Assembly: GCA_905339405.1 (NCBI GenBank)
Contig: CAJPGC010000030.1
Location: 1-64,000 of the forward strand
Direction: 5' to 3'
Length of the DNA: 64,000 nt
From: an uncultured bacterium
Lineage (GTDB): Bacteria > Desulfobacterota > GWC2-55-46
Both the position numbers and the translations under genes were made by a program. Positions 48,041 to 56,760 of this stretch are shown here, piece by piece; the first letter of the stretch is position 1, and each line of letters begins with the position of its first letter. The notes under the pieces are model-generated. The model was not told where the DNA came from, did no database searches, and saw nothing but the letters and a program-made list of their open reading frames with translations.

Positions 48041-48457
48041 CTATTTAAGGGACATCATGTAGGTTATAAAATCGCCTTTTTCCTTGGGGGTGCACTCCCT
48101 CTCGTATACCCATTCGCAGTTGCGCTTGAACCACTTCTCGACCTTTTTGGGGTCGGTGAAACGCTGCGGGTTGGCAGATGGCGACAGGGGCTCGATGACC
48201 TTCCCGGCCGTCGACTTGCCTGAAGCCGCCGGGTTTGACGTATGACAGGTCGTGCAGGAGCGCTCTTCTTTTTTCTGGGAATGCGTCCTCTTCGCGTTAT
48301 AGAGCTTTCTGCCTTCCTCCGCGCTGAACGAGGCTGCCCCGGCCTCCTTTTTAAGCCCGTCCAGCACCTGGCTCATCTGTGCGTTCGGCCCCGCGGCGTA
48401 GACGCTGCCAGCGAAAAAAACGGCAGCGAGCGTTGCAAGTCCCTTGAATGTCTTCAT
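48041..48457 (-). CDS. SHP-type monoheme cytochrome c (DUF1924)
   Basis: 138 aa with a signal peptide ending near VYA-AG. A single heme site CTTCH lies near 75-79. The SHP/DUF1924 pattern is EEGRKLYNAKRTHSQKKEER, then PSANPQRFTDPKKVEKWFKR and KGDFITYMMSL. SHP proteins bind O2 and small ligands such as NO or hydroxylamine at a heme with an easily displaced axial ligand. It lies 12 nt from each neighbour in the operon b561-DHC, SHP, DHC. Confidence 0.92.
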   Translation of the reverse strand: MKTFKGLATLAAVFFAGSVYAAGPNAQMSQVLDGLKKEAGAASFSAEEGRKLYNAKRTHSQKKEERSCTTCHTSNPAASGKSTAGKVIEPLSPSANPQRFTDPKKVEKWFKRNCEWVYERECTPKEKGDFITYMMSLK

Positions 48458-48469
48458 CGATTCCTCCCT

Positions 48470-49597
48470 TTATACCTTTGGGACCGAAATGTCCCTGTCC
48501 TCGAAAGAGCCCCACGGAGAGCCCGGGTGGCAGGCGGCGCAGTTCGTCCTGCTCGTGACGGACTTCCTCGAGTAAACCTCTTCTCCGATATCCACGTGCT
48601 TCTCCTTCCAGTACGCCGTTTCGGTTATCCTCAGCGGCGCGCCTTCTCCTATGGAGCTCAATATCTTTTTGGACGGCTCCGAAAGAGCGCGCTCGGCTGA
48701 TGAAGCCAGAAGCCACGCGCGTATCTCTGAAGAGGTCTCATCCGGCAGGGATGCGTCGTCGCCGAAGTGCTCAGCGAGCCCGGCCATGACCTTCTCCCAC
48801 GACCTCGCGGGAAGAAGCGTCGGGCTGAACGCGTTATGGCATGAGCCGCATTCCTCTTCATAGGCAATGTTTTTCTCGAGCGGCTTGAAGCCCCCATTGC
48901 CTTCCACGAGCGCGCCTGCGTGTCCGGAAGCCTGCTGACCTGTGGCGACCAGCATTGCCGCAGAGGCGGCCACGAAGGCAAAGAGAACGAAGGCCGTTTT
49001 CTTGAGTATAGGCCTTTCCGCTACAGCTGCGTCTTCCATGCTTTCGACCTTTTTCCTGCCGGTCAGCATCGAGCGAATGAGCCCCTCTTTCCAGATGACG
49101 TCATGGAGGAGAGCGGCTGCAATATGGACGCCTGCCAGGGCTAGGAAAGACCATGCCGCGACTGAATGTATGAGGCCTGCGGTCTCAGCAGTCTCGAAAC
49201 TGAAGAAGCCCGCCAGCGGCCCCCTCATCTCCTCGCCCGAGTAGACGATGACGCCGGTGGCGCCGAGGACGGCCGCAAGGGCGAGCATGACGATGACGGC
49301 CAGGCCGACAGCCGGGTTATGTCCTGGGTATTTTGCTGGGTTGAGCCGTATGAAACCCGTGAGAAAGCTTTTTATCTCCGCCCAACCCCTAACGAACCCG
49401 CTGAACCTCGCGTTCCGGTTCCCTGAAAAGCCCCAGAGGAACCTGAAAGAGGCCCCAGCTAAGACCAAAGCGCCTGCCATTACATGGTAGTCGAGGAACC
49501 ATTCACGCGTAGAGGCGGCGAAAGCCGTCATGAATGAGGCCGCGAACGTCCAGTGGAACAGACGCGTTGGAAGGTCCCATATCTTTTCAGTCTTCAT
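48470..49597 (-). CDS. Cytochrome b561 domain fused to diheme cytochrome c
   Basis: 375 aa. The N-terminal half is a four-helix cytochrome b561/Ni-hydrogenase b-type domain: DLPTRLFHWTFAASFMTAFA with heme His, LDYHVMAGALVLAGASFRFL, IHSVAAWSFLALAGVHIAAA. A membrane anchor near 200-222 leads into a DHC domain with CGSCH and CAACH. DHC-specific text such as LLPARSWEKVMAGLAEHFGD is shared with the gene at 47501. The fusion would take electrons from quinol and deliver them to periplasmic DHC/SHP. In better-known systems b561 and DHC are separate genes. Confidence 0.9.
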   Translation of the reverse strand: MKTEKIWDLPTRLFHWTFAASFMTAFAASTREWFLDYHVMAGALVLAGASFRFLWGFSGNRNARFSGFVRGWAEIKSFLTGFIRLNPAKYPGHNPAVGLAVIVMLALAAVLGATGVIVYSGEEMRGPLAGFFSFETAETAGLIHSVAAWSFLALAGVHIAAALLHDVIWKEGLIRSMLTGRKKVESMEDAAVAERPILKKTAFVLFAFVAASAAMLVATGQQASGHAGALVEGNGGFKPLEKNIAYEEECGSCHNAFSPTLLPARSWEKVMAGLAEHFGDDASLPDETSSEIRAWLLASSAERALSEPSKKILSSIGEGAPLRITETAYWKEKHVDIGEEVYSRKSVTSRTNCAACHPGSPWGSFEDRDISVPKV

Positions 49598-49639
49598 TTT
49601 GAATCCTCATGAAGGTGTCACATCAAAAAGATGTGCAGC

Positions 49640-49732
49640 TCAGGAAAAGGCGATGCTTGAGACGAATACTGCCACCGAGACTATAAAAGCTGATATTGAC
49701 AAAAGATCGAGAAATCCGAGGTTCCCTGCCAT
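49640..49732 (-). CDS. 30-aa membrane micro-protein upstream of the cytochrome operon
   Basis: ATG at 49732 with an ideal Shine-Dalgarno (AAAGGAGG, 6 nt). The product MAGNLGFLDLLSISAFIVSV continues AVFVSSIAFS: one membrane helix. It ends 42 nt before the b561-DHC gene on the same strand, so it may be a small subunit of that complex. An ACCGGTCA motif (49764-49771) upstream is also found before the micro-ORF at 32732-32812. Confidence 0.5.
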   Translation of the reverse strand: MAGNLGFLDLLSISAFIVSVAVFVSSIAFS

Positions 49733-49875
49733 AAGGCCTCCTTTAAAAACCGTTCTTTCATAAACCGGTCACGTTTTATGGCATCATTATATAAACCATC
49801 TAATTAAGAGAATATTAAAGGACATCCCCTAAAAAGTGTAACAAAGGCAACCGCGACCTTTGGTCGGCTTATTCA

Positions 49876-49903
49876 TTGACAAACGCAACTAAGTTGCATT
49901 AAA
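49876..49903 (+). promoter_or_regulatory. zur-znu promoter with candidate Zur operator
   Basis: -35 TTGACA (49876-49881) and -10 ATTAAA (49898-49903) at 16-bp spacing. Between them lies the palindrome GCAAC-TAA-GTTGC (49885-49897), in the form of a Fur-family box. It is 20-30 nt upstream of the regulator start. Confidence 0.6.
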
Positions 49904-49919
49904 CTGCAGACTGCCAATC

Positions 49920-50351
49920 ATGAAAAAGAGCTCTGAAGAGATATTGTCCTCACTGGCGAGCCAGGGGTTCAGGATGACCCGCCTCCGGAAGGCCATCATC
50001 GGCGTTTTCACGGGGAATGGCCTGCCCATGTCCGCCGAGGAGCTGATGGATATCCTAAGGGCCGGGAACACGGCGTTCAACAGGACGACCGTCTACAGGG
50101 AGATTGGCTTCCTCAAGGCAAGAGGCGTCATAAACGAGATACAGTTCCTGCACGAGAGGGTCAAGAGGTACGAGCTTGCCTCCCTCGAGCACCATCATCA
50201 CCTCGTGTGCCTCAGGTGCAAGAGGGTCGAGGACATAGTCCTCGAGAACGACCTGGCCGACCAGGAAAGGTCGATACTCGACTCGAAAGGCTTCCATGTG
50301 ACCAACCACATGCTTGAGTTCCACGGCATATGCCGGGGATGCAACCGGTGA
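49920..50351 (+). CDS. zur: Fur-family regulator, probable Zur
   Basis: 143 aa. The winged helix includes GFRMTRLRKAIIGVFTGNGL and NRTTVYREIGFLKARGVINE. The dimerisation/metal region has LEHHHHLVCLRCKRVED (CxxC) and the terminal GICRGCNR (CxxC), forming the structural zinc site. It starts an operon with znuA-znuC-znuB, so it most likely senses zinc and represses the uptake genes. The overlap with znuA confirms coupling. Confidence 0.9.
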   Translation: MKKSSEEILSSLASQGFRMTRLRKAIIGVFTGNGLPMSAEELMDILRAGNTAFNRTTVYREIGFLKARGVINEIQFLHERVKRYELASLEHHHHLVCLRCKRVEDIVLENDLADQERSILDSKGFHVTNHMLEFHGICRGCNR

Positions 50352-51298
50352 GAAGAGCGGTCCTTTTCATAGCCGCTCTAGCGGTCGTATCGGGGATAGT
50401 CATCCTGCTGATCAGCTTCGCCGTGAATGAAAAGACCCCGGACGAGCGGCTCACGCTTTCCGCGAGCTTCTACCCTCTCGCGCATTTCGCCGGGAAGGCC
50501 GGAGGCGAAAACGTGGAGGTCTTCATGATAACCCCTCCGGGAGTAGAGTCCCACGACTTCGAGCCTACGCCAAGGGACGTAAGAAAGATCAGGAAATCGG
50601 CGGTCTTCATCTACAACGGCGCTGGGCTCGACCCCTGGGCCGAAAGGATCGCCCCTACGCTTGAGCAATCGGGAGTACGCACCATCGAGATGACTTCTCA
50701 TTTCACCCTGCTGAGCGCTGAAACTGACGCGCCCCTGGAAAACGAAGGACATGAAGAACACGATGGCGGCGGCCATGACCCGCATATCTGGCTTGACCCT
50801 CTGATGGCGGCCGGACAGGTAAACCTAATAGGCGAGGCGCTCGGGGCAGCCGACCCGGCGAACGCTGCAACGTACCGCTCACATTCCAGCCGGTACGGCG
50901 CTGAGCTCATGGCGCTTCACGAGGAATTCAGCAGCGGTCTTCAAAACTGCGGCACGAGGGACATGATAGTCGCCCACGACGCGTTCAGATACCTTGCGGC
51001 GAGGTACGGCCTCAACATAATCCCGGTAGTAGGCGTGTTCTCAGGCGAGGAACCCTCTCCCCGGCGCATAGCCGAGGTCACGAGGATAGCGAAGGAGAAG
51101 TCCATCAGGTACATATTCTTCGAGCCTCTCGCTAGCAGGAAGATCGCACAGACCATCGCAAGGGAGACCGGGGCCGGCGTGCTTGAACTAAACCCGCTCG
51201 AGGGGCTCACTAAAGAAGAAGAGGCGGCAGGCAAGGACTATATCTCCGTCATGCGGTCCAACCTCGCCAACATGAGAAAGGCTCTCCAATGCATATGA
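50339..51298 (+). CDS. znuA: Zinc ABC transporter substrate-binding protein ZnuA
   Basis: About 319 aa; the start is uncertain among ATG 50330, ATG 50339 and GTG 50348 (the last overlaps the zur stop as GTGA). An N-terminal membrane/signal segment is present (AVLFIAALAVVSGIVILLIS). Metal ligands lie in ASFYPLAHFAGKAGGENVEV and GVESHDFEPTPRDV (His), the His-rich loop GHEEHDGGGHDPHIWLDP, AHDAFRYLAARYGL and FFEPLASRKIAQ. The acidic/His loop is typical of ZnuA rather than Mn-binding relatives. It captures Zn2+ in the periplasm. Confidence 0.92.
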   Translation: MQPVRRAVLFIAALAVVSGIVILLISFAVNEKTPDERLTLSASFYPLAHFAGKAGGENVEVFMITPPGVESHDFEPTPRDVRKIRKSAVFIYNGAGLDPWAERIAPTLEQSGVRTIEMTSHFTLLSAETDAPLENEGHEEHDGGGHDPHIWLDPLMAAGQVNLIGEALGAADPANAATYRSHSSRYGAELMALHEEFSSGLQNCGTRDMIVAHDAFRYLAARYGLNIIPVVGVFSGEEPSPRRIAEVTRIAKEKSIRYIFFEPLASRKIAQTIARETGAGVLELNPLEGLTKEEEAAGKDYISVMRSNLANMRKALQCI

Positions 51299-52047
51299 GC
51301 GTGCCGAAGACATGCATAGACGTCCGGGAGGTAAGCTTCAGCTACAACGGCAACCCCATACTCCAGGACATAACCTTTGACGTCAAGGAAGGCGAATACC
51401 TCGGCATCATAGGGCCGAACGGCGGAGGCAAGACCACTCTTTTCAAGGTGATACTCGGCCTGCTGAAACCCCAGACCGGCGAGATATTGATTTACGGAGA
51501 GCCACTCGCGACCTTCGGGAAAAAGCACCTCATCGGCTATGTCCCCCAGCGCTCGCTCTCGGACTACTACTTCCCGGCCACCGTCGAGGAGGTGGTAAGG
51601 AGCGGCAGGACAGCCAGGCTCGGCCTGCTGAAACGGATGTCGAAGGAAGATTCAGCCGCGATAGAGCGGGTCATGGAAGTGACCGACGTCGCCAGGCTCA
51701 GAGGCAGGCTCATCGGCCAGCTCTCCGGCGGAGAGCGCCAGAGGGTCTTCATAGCCAGGGCCCTCGCGAGCGAGCCGAAGATACTCATACTCGATGAGCC
51801 CGACGTGGGCGTGGACGTCACGGCGCAGGAGAAGTTCTACTCTTTCCTCGACGACCTCAACAGGAACCTCGGCATAACTATACTCCTCATCTCCCACGAC
51901 ATAGACGTCGTGGCGCACCAGGCCAAGACCATCCTTTGCCTGAACAGGCGGCTCGTCTGCCACGGCCCGCCGAGGGACTTCATAACAGAGGACTACATGC
52001 AAAAACTCTACGGCAAGCAGGTGCGGTTCATACTGCACGGGCATTGA
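51289..52047 (+). CDS. znuC: Zinc ABC transporter ATP-binding protein ZnuC
   Basis: 252 aa; the start could be two codons later (ATG 51295 overlapping the znuA stop as ATGA). Walker A GPNGGGKTT, Q-loop YVPQRS, signature LSGGERQR, Walker B ILILDEPDVGVD, switch His in LISHDIDVV. It energises zinc import with ZnuB. The His at the very C-terminus (LHGH) is a minor feature. Confidence 0.94.
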   Translation: MHMSVPKTCIDVREVSFSYNGNPILQDITFDVKEGEYLGIIGPNGGGKTTLFKVILGLLKPQTGEILIYGEPLATFGKKHLIGYVPQRSLSDYYFPATVEEVVRSGRTARLGLLKRMSKEDSAAIERVMEVTDVARLRGRLIGQLSGGERQRVFIARALASEPKILILDEPDVGVDVTAQEKFYSFLDDLNRNLGITILLISHDIDVVAHQAKTILCLNRRLVCHGPPRDFITEDYMQKLYGKQVRFILHGH

Positions 52048-52117
52048 GGCGTTTGTGGTAAAGGGCAGACTGGGTCAACCGCGTTTTGAAGCGGAATGTT
52101 CAGAGGGACAATAACTA

Positions 52118-52918
52118 ATGCCGGAAATTTTTGAACTCGAATTCATGAGGCGGGCCTTCGTGGCGGGCCTGCTCATATCCATAATAGTGCCGATAATAGG
52201 CACCTTCCTGGTGGTGCGCAGATACTCGCTCATGGCGGACACCCTGGCGCACGTTTCGCTGGTTGGGGTGGCCGTGGGAGTGCTCACGAAGACGCACCCG
52301 GTCATCTCGGCGGTCATCGCCTCGACCCTGGCTGCAGTTCTAATAGAGAGGCTGCGCGGGCTCAAGAAACTCTTCGCGGAGTCCATCCTCGCGATATTCC
52401 TTTCAGGCAGCCTCGCCGTGGCGGTCGTCATCATAAGCATGGCAAAAGGCTTCAACGTCGACCTCTTGAGCTATCTTTTCGGCAGCATCTCAACGATAGA
52501 CAGGGTAGACCTGTTCCTGCTGGCTGCGCTCTTCGTGCTCGTCCTCGCGTCGGTCGCGCTTTTCTACAAGGAGTTCTTCCTGGTCTCCTTTGACGAAGAG
52601 TTCGCAGAAGCAGGGGGCGTGAAGGCCCGGGCGCTGAACCTTTTTATCGTCGTCCTCGCGGCCGTGACCGTATCCCTTTCAATGCGCATAGTCGGCATAC
52701 TCCTCATAGGCGCGCTCATGGTCATACCGGTCGTAACGGCAAGGCAGTTCGAGCTGAGCTTCAGGAACACCATCGTCTTCTCTGTCGTCTGCTCGCTCGT
52801 ATCGGTCATAACGGGGCTCTTCCTCTCCTACTACTTCGACCTCGCAAGCGGCGGGACGATAGTGCTCGTCTCGCTTGCAATTTTCCTCGCGTCGTTCATG
52901 GTGACCAGGCAGGAGTAG
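52118..52918 (+). CDS. znuB: Zinc ABC transporter permease ZnuB
   Basis: 266 aa with about eight membrane helices. The ABC-3 family pattern includes FMRRAFVAGLLISIIVPIIG, LVVRRYSLMADTLAHVSLVG and MRIVGILLIGALMVIPVVTA. It forms the membrane channel for zinc uptake. It is 70 nt after znuC, last in the operon, and converges with the minus-strand T2SS-2 arm (3-nt gap). Confidence 0.93.
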   Translation: MPEIFELEFMRRAFVAGLLISIIVPIIGTFLVVRRYSLMADTLAHVSLVGVAVGVLTKTHPVISAVIASTLAAVLIERLRGLKKLFAESILAIFLSGSLAVAVVIISMAKGFNVDLLSYLFGSISTIDRVDLFLLAALFVLVLASVALFYKEFFLVSFDEEFAEAGGVKARALNLFIVVLAAVTVSLSMRIVGILLIGALMVIPVVTARQFELSFRNTIVFSVVCSLVSVITGLFLSYYFDLASGGTIVLVSLAIFLASFMVTRQE

Positions 52919-52921
52919 CGC

Positions 52922-53497
52922 TTACATCCCCTTCGTGACAAGCGACACCTTCATCCTGACGTCGAGGAGGTCAGGGTCCTCGAACCTCGACTTCATCGAA
53001 AACTCCCTTACGGCCATGAGCTTTCCGCCGGACTCGGCATGGTAGAGGAAGTTCACGAGCTGATTGAGGTCGACCGCTTCGAGCCTCACCTCCGCCGGTT
53101 TGTCGATATACCCCGGAGAAGGCCTCTCCTCGAGAGGCTTGACCGAGGCCACCCTCTCCTTTATGCCCGTCCTTTTGGCTATTTCCTCTATCGCTGACAC
53201 CGGGGATTCGCCCGATTCAGCCGCACGCTGGCTGACCATGTCCAGGGCGGTCTTCTTGCCGATGTAATCGGCCTTAAGGGAGGCCATCACGCCTATCTCC
53301 TTTTTTTTCGCCTCCACGGCCTTCCTTACGGAAGCGTAGCTGCCGTATAACGTGAGGCCGCCCGCAAGGAGCGCAAGCGGGATAACGGCGTAAATGGCGT
53401 AAAGGTAGGCCTTTTTCCTGTCGGGACGGCCCTTGAGGAAGCCCGCCATCGCCTCTTTCAAATGTATGACCGGATATGGCAGTCTCATCTCCATCAT
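52922..53497 (-). CDS. gspM: T2SS inner-membrane protein GspM (system 2)
   Basis: 191 aa. A membrane segment lies near 30-50 (YAIYAVIPLALLAGGLTLYG), followed by a coiled coil and a ferredoxin-like C-domain (AVDLNQLVNFLYHAESGGKL, LDVRMKVSLVTKGM). Overlaps gspL by 4 nt; last gene of the minus arm. Identified by pattern and position. Confidence 0.82.
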   Translation of the reverse strand: MMEMRLPYPVIHLKEAMAGFLKGRPDRKKAYLYAIYAVIPLALLAGGLTLYGSYASVRKAVEAKKKEIGVMASLKADYIGKKTALDMVSQRAAESGESPVSAIEEIAKRTGIKERVASVKPLEERPSPGYIDKPAEVRLEAVDLNQLVNFLYHAESGGKLMAVREFSMKSRFEDPDLLDVRMKVSLVTKGM

Positions 53498-54822
53498 TTT
53501 ACCTCGATTGCAGCGTTTATGCTGAAGGACGTCCTGCCGCCGGGCTTGGCCCTCGTCTCGCCCATGGCCGCGTCCTTGAACCCGGCCTTCTGGAGGGCCT
53601 CTTTCACTGAGTTGGCGGCGTTAAAGGCAGGGGCCTCTCCCCTTACCGCTACCCTGCCGTCGGCAAGCGAAAATTCGTCTATTTTGACGCCCAAGCCTTC
53701 GGGAACGGCTTCAGCCACGCTCTTCAATACGTCAAGGGACTTGCCGGAGCTTCCGAGAGAAGCCGACTCCTTCTCAACCGCCTTGAGCTTGGCCTCGAGC
53801 TGGTAGACAGGGTCAACGACGTTGCTCTCGGAAGGGAAAAGCTCCTGGTAGGAGGCCCTCAAAGACTGCCTGTAGGCCTCGAGCTCGCCGGTGAGCCCCC
53901 TGTACCTCGCGTAGAAGTCCGCGCCCACAAGCACCAGAAGAGAGGCGCAAAGGGCGGCCGTGAGCCTGAGCCTCCTCCTGAACGCGGCACGCTCCTTCGT
54001 GTACTCGAACTCGCCTCTCCTGAAGTTTACGATGGTGCCGGCAAGCCCCTTATCGAGGAGCATCGACAATGCCAGTGCTTCAGCGGCCTCCGGGGCGATT
54101 GAGCCAGGCAGGTCGAGCGGGACGAGATGGGCACCGCCGAACATCTCCTGCAACGCCTCCCTGTCGTTCTCCCAGCCGGAGAAATGGAGCTCTTCGACAG
54201 TAATCCCTTCTGCGTCGAGAAAAGCCACCCCGAGCCCGACGTTGTCGAGTCTCCTGGCGTGCTTCAGGAGCCTGGGCATCCCGTCCTGAACGACGGCGAA
54301 AACGCCGGGCGAGAGAACGGCCCTGCACCCCTCAGTGCCGAAAAGCTCGTTCATGAGCACCGGCATTGCGAAGAGCCCCGGCCCCATCCATACTGGGTCT
54401 ATCCCCAGAGCCGAGAGCGCGTCGAGATAGCCCCTCAAAACGCGCTTTTCCACGGCGACTGCCATGACCTTGCTTTCACCGAGCTGGACCGCGTCGGCGA
54501 CGACGTCGTCGACCTCAACGTGGAGAAACCCGGCCAGCTCGAACGGCAGCGCCTCTATTATCTTTTTCCTGTCCTCGAACGGCAGCTCCACTATCCTGAT
54601 GGAAAGGTCTTCCGGCGGTATGCCTACGGCTACCTTATCGAAGCCCTTGAAACCCCTTTTTCCCGCAAGAGGCAGCAGCAGGGCCGAGAGCGCCTGCTTG
54701 ACTCCACCCTCCGCAGTCACAGGCTGGGAATGGACGGTAACGGGCTCGACCCTTCCGGCAAGGAAGACCCCGGCCCTTACGGCTTCCCTTCCTATATCAA
54801 TGACAAGGTTCTTTTTCGACAT
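53494..54822 (-). CDS. gspL: T2SS protein GspL, PilM/PilN-like (system 2)
   Basis: 442 aa. The actin-like N-domain includes LVIDIGREAVRAGVFLAGRV and KVAVGIPPEDLSIRIVELPF. A membrane helix lies near 295-312 (AALCASLLVLVGADFYARY). The PilN-like periplasmic part includes VPEGLGVKIDEFSLADGRVA. It anchors GspE to the platform. Abuts gspK (1 nt) and overlaps gspM. Confidence 0.87.
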   Translation of the reverse strand: MSKKNLVIDIGREAVRAGVFLAGRVEPVTVHSQPVTAEGGVKQALSALLLPLAGKRGFKGFDKVAVGIPPEDLSIRIVELPFEDRKKIIEALPFELAGFLHVEVDDVVADAVQLGESKVMAVAVEKRVLRGYLDALSALGIDPVWMGPGLFAMPVLMNELFGTEGCRAVLSPGVFAVVQDGMPRLLKHARRLDNVGLGVAFLDAEGITVEELHFSGWENDREALQEMFGGAHLVPLDLPGSIAPEAAEALALSMLLDKGLAGTIVNFRRGEFEYTKERAAFRRRLRLTAALCASLLVLVGADFYARYRGLTGELEAYRQSLRASYQELFPSESNVVDPVYQLEAKLKAVEKESASLGSSGKSLDVLKSVAEAVPEGLGVKIDEFSLADGRVAVRGEAPAFNAANSVKEALQKAGFKDAAMGETRAKPGGRTSFSINAAIEVK

Positions 54823-55749
54823 CTACGTCTCCCTCCAGTAAAGGACGCCCCCTCCAAGCTGTATGACCGCCTCGACCTCGCGTACCGATTCTCCGGCGGT
54901 TGCCCTGGAGAAGACCCGGTACGTCCTCGATACGGTGGTTATACGGTCCTGGAGGCCAAAGCCGACCCTCTCGAAGCCGGGCACTTTCATTATGTCCGAC
55001 CTGTCGCGAAACGGCGCTTCCTTCCTCTTCTTTATGACCCTGTCGGCCAGCTCGCCGGTCATCTCGTCGCTCAACGCGGCGAGCACCTCTTTTGGGGCCG
55101 TGTTTATGTTCACCAGCCCATCCGCGCCGTACGGCGTAAGGTACCTGCTGACTGCCATAAAAACATCGGGTTTGAAACCTTTTACAAGTAAAAGCTCATC
55201 AAGCGCCTCAAGGTGATTGTTCCTCGGTTTATACGGCCTGGGCCCTGAGCCGTACTGATGCACCTCCGCGCCGCCGGGCCTCGGCACGTCGTCGTTGTCA
55301 ATCCAGTCGGCCATCGAGTCAACGAGTGCGTCTTCGAGCTTTAAATCCTTTACGAGCTTCCTCAGCGGCTTTTCAACCCTCGGGTCGGACAGGCCGGTCA
55401 GTGGGTAGACCGCCTTCATCGAAAGTTTTCCCGCTTCGTCAACCGCCCTTATTTCAACAGAGAGCCCCTCACCGGCCGGTTGCGAGAATACCAGCCCGTC
55501 CCTGTCCATTACGAGGTTGCCGTCCCTCCTCAAGAGTTCCTCGAGGCCCGCCTTGGCCAGCACGACTCCGTCGGTGGCCAGCGCACCTGCCCTTACCGAG
55601 TCTTTCAGGATCCCGGCCCTTGAGGAGCCAATATACATCCTGTATGTGAAATCCGTTACCAGAGTAAGCAGTATCGCCGTGACCAACAGGGCCGCCACGA
55701 GCGCGACGCCGCTCTGGTTGAGATAGCGTTTTTTCACGTATTTACGCAT
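54823..55749 (-). CDS. gspK: T2SS minor pseudopilin GspK (system 2)
   Basis: 308 aa. Leader MRKYVKKRYLNQSG/VALVAALLVTAILLTLVTDF. The body contains SMADWIDNDDVPRPGGAEVH and the HhH-like GLVNINTAPKEVLAALSDEM. Caps the pseudopilus. Only about fold-level similar to GspK of system 1, so the two systems diverged long ago. Confidence 0.92.
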   Translation of the reverse strand: MRKYVKKRYLNQSGVALVAALLVTAILLTLVTDFTYRMYIGSSRAGILKDSVRAGALATDGVVLAKAGLEELLRRDGNLVMDRDGLVFSQPAGEGLSVEIRAVDEAGKLSMKAVYPLTGLSDPRVEKPLRKLVKDLKLEDALVDSMADWIDNDDVPRPGGAEVHQYGSGPRPYKPRNNHLEALDELLLVKGFKPDVFMAVSRYLTPYGADGLVNINTAPKEVLAALSDEMTGELADRVIKKRKEAPFRDRSDIMKVPGFERVGFGLQDRITTVSRTYRVFSRATAGESVREVEAVIQLGGGVLYWRET

Positions 55750-55772
55750 GGTTGACCAAAATACCTCAGAGA

Positions 55773-56417
55773 CTATCTTATCATGGTCCTGGCCGTCGCT
55801 GAAAGTTTCTCGCCGGATGAAAGAGTTAAAGTGACGGCAACCGCCCTGGGCGGCTGCCCTTCAAGAGATGCGTTCCACGCGCCTGCCCATTCCCTGCCGT
55901 TGAAGAAGCTTACCTCGAAGCCCTTTATCTCTTCCACCGCCTCAACGGTGAACTTCTCGCCCTGGAACGCGTCCCAGACCTCTTTGACGAGATCCTTCCT
56001 GCCGCCCTCTTCCCTGACGTAATAGTTCACGGCGGAAAGGTCGCCCGTGGGTGCGTCTTTAGAGTAAACCGGATAGGCCATCGTAGTGAACGACACCGCG
56101 CCGGAGTCCCCGTCGCGCCCACCGTTGAAAAAAGTATGCCCGTCCGTCCTCCTGTAATATGACGCTCGCGCCTCCCTCGAGAACCTCTCCAGAAAATAGC
56201 CCGCCTCGATTGTTTTCTCGACTGTCCTGCCAGCGCTGCCGCTTGCCCCGGATATCGAGAAGAAGGTCGTATAAAGGGCCGCAGAAAGGGCAGCAGTGAG
56301 GCCTACCGCGACGAGCACCTCGATGAGCGTGAAACCGCCGCTGCCTCCAGTCCTACTCCTGAAGGTACGAGACAAACGAGACAGGAGGGCCGTTTTTTCG
56401 GACGACCTTGAGCTCAA
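55773..56417 (-). CDS. gspJ: T2SS minor pseudopilin GspJ (system 2)
   Basis: 214 aa by the longest frame. The prepilin segment GSGG/FTLIEVLVAVGLTAALSAAL is preceded by a 28-residue leader that begins inside gspI. The C-terminal part (VEAVEEIKGFEVSFFNGREW, AVTLTLSSGEKLSATARTMI) fits GspJ. The true start may be internal; no alternative ATG with a good ribosome-binding site is evident. Confidence 0.87.
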   Translation of the reverse strand: MSSRSSEKTALLSRLSRTFRSRTGGSGGFTLIEVLVAVGLTAALSAALYTTFFSISGASGSAGRTVEKTIEAGYFLERFSREARASYYRRTDGHTFFNGGRDGDSGAVSFTTMAYPVYSKDAPTGDLSAVNYYVREEGGRKDLVKEVWDAFQGEKFTVEAVEEIKGFEVSFFNGREWAGAWNASLEGQPPRAVAVTLTLSSGEKLSATARTMIR

Positions 56418-56760
56418 GCCTTTTTACCCCCTTAAGTCCGGAGTCCTCCTCGACAAGGGTCCATGAATAGCCTTCATAGCCTTCGCCGAAGTCCCCTTCC
56501 CTTGAAACTATCCCCTCGAGCTTTATCCTCTCGAGCTTCTGGGCCCCGAGGGAAGCCACGATTACGTCTTCACGGCTCAGGCTTGCCCCACCAAGCTGGT
56601 AGTTGAAGCTCACCACGAGCGTCACCACCACCCCGGCAGTTATGGCGAGAGCCACCATGACCTCGATGAAGGTGAAGCCGCGCTCCGCCCTACCCGGCCT
56701 TCCCGGAATCTTCCGGCTGGCGCACCTTTGCCCTGCCGGTATATGGATTGAATGAAACAA
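56353..56760 (-). CDS. gspI: T2SS minor pseudopilin GspI (system 2)
   Basis: 135 aa by the longest frame. The site ERG/FTFIEVMVALAITAGVVVTL is followed by SLGAQKLERIKLEGIVSREG, the standard GspI layout. The leader is unusually long (about 27 residues) and overlaps gspH by 71 nt, with no closer ATG/GTG/TTG start. Overlapping genes and translational coupling are likely. Confidence 0.85.
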   Translation of the reverse strand: MFHSIHIPAGQRCASRKIPGRPGRAERGFTFIEVMVALAITAGVVVTLVVSFNYQLGGASLSREDVIVASLGAQKLERIKLEGIVSREGDFGEGYEGYSWTLVEEDSGLKGVKRLELKVVRKNGPPVSFVSYLQE

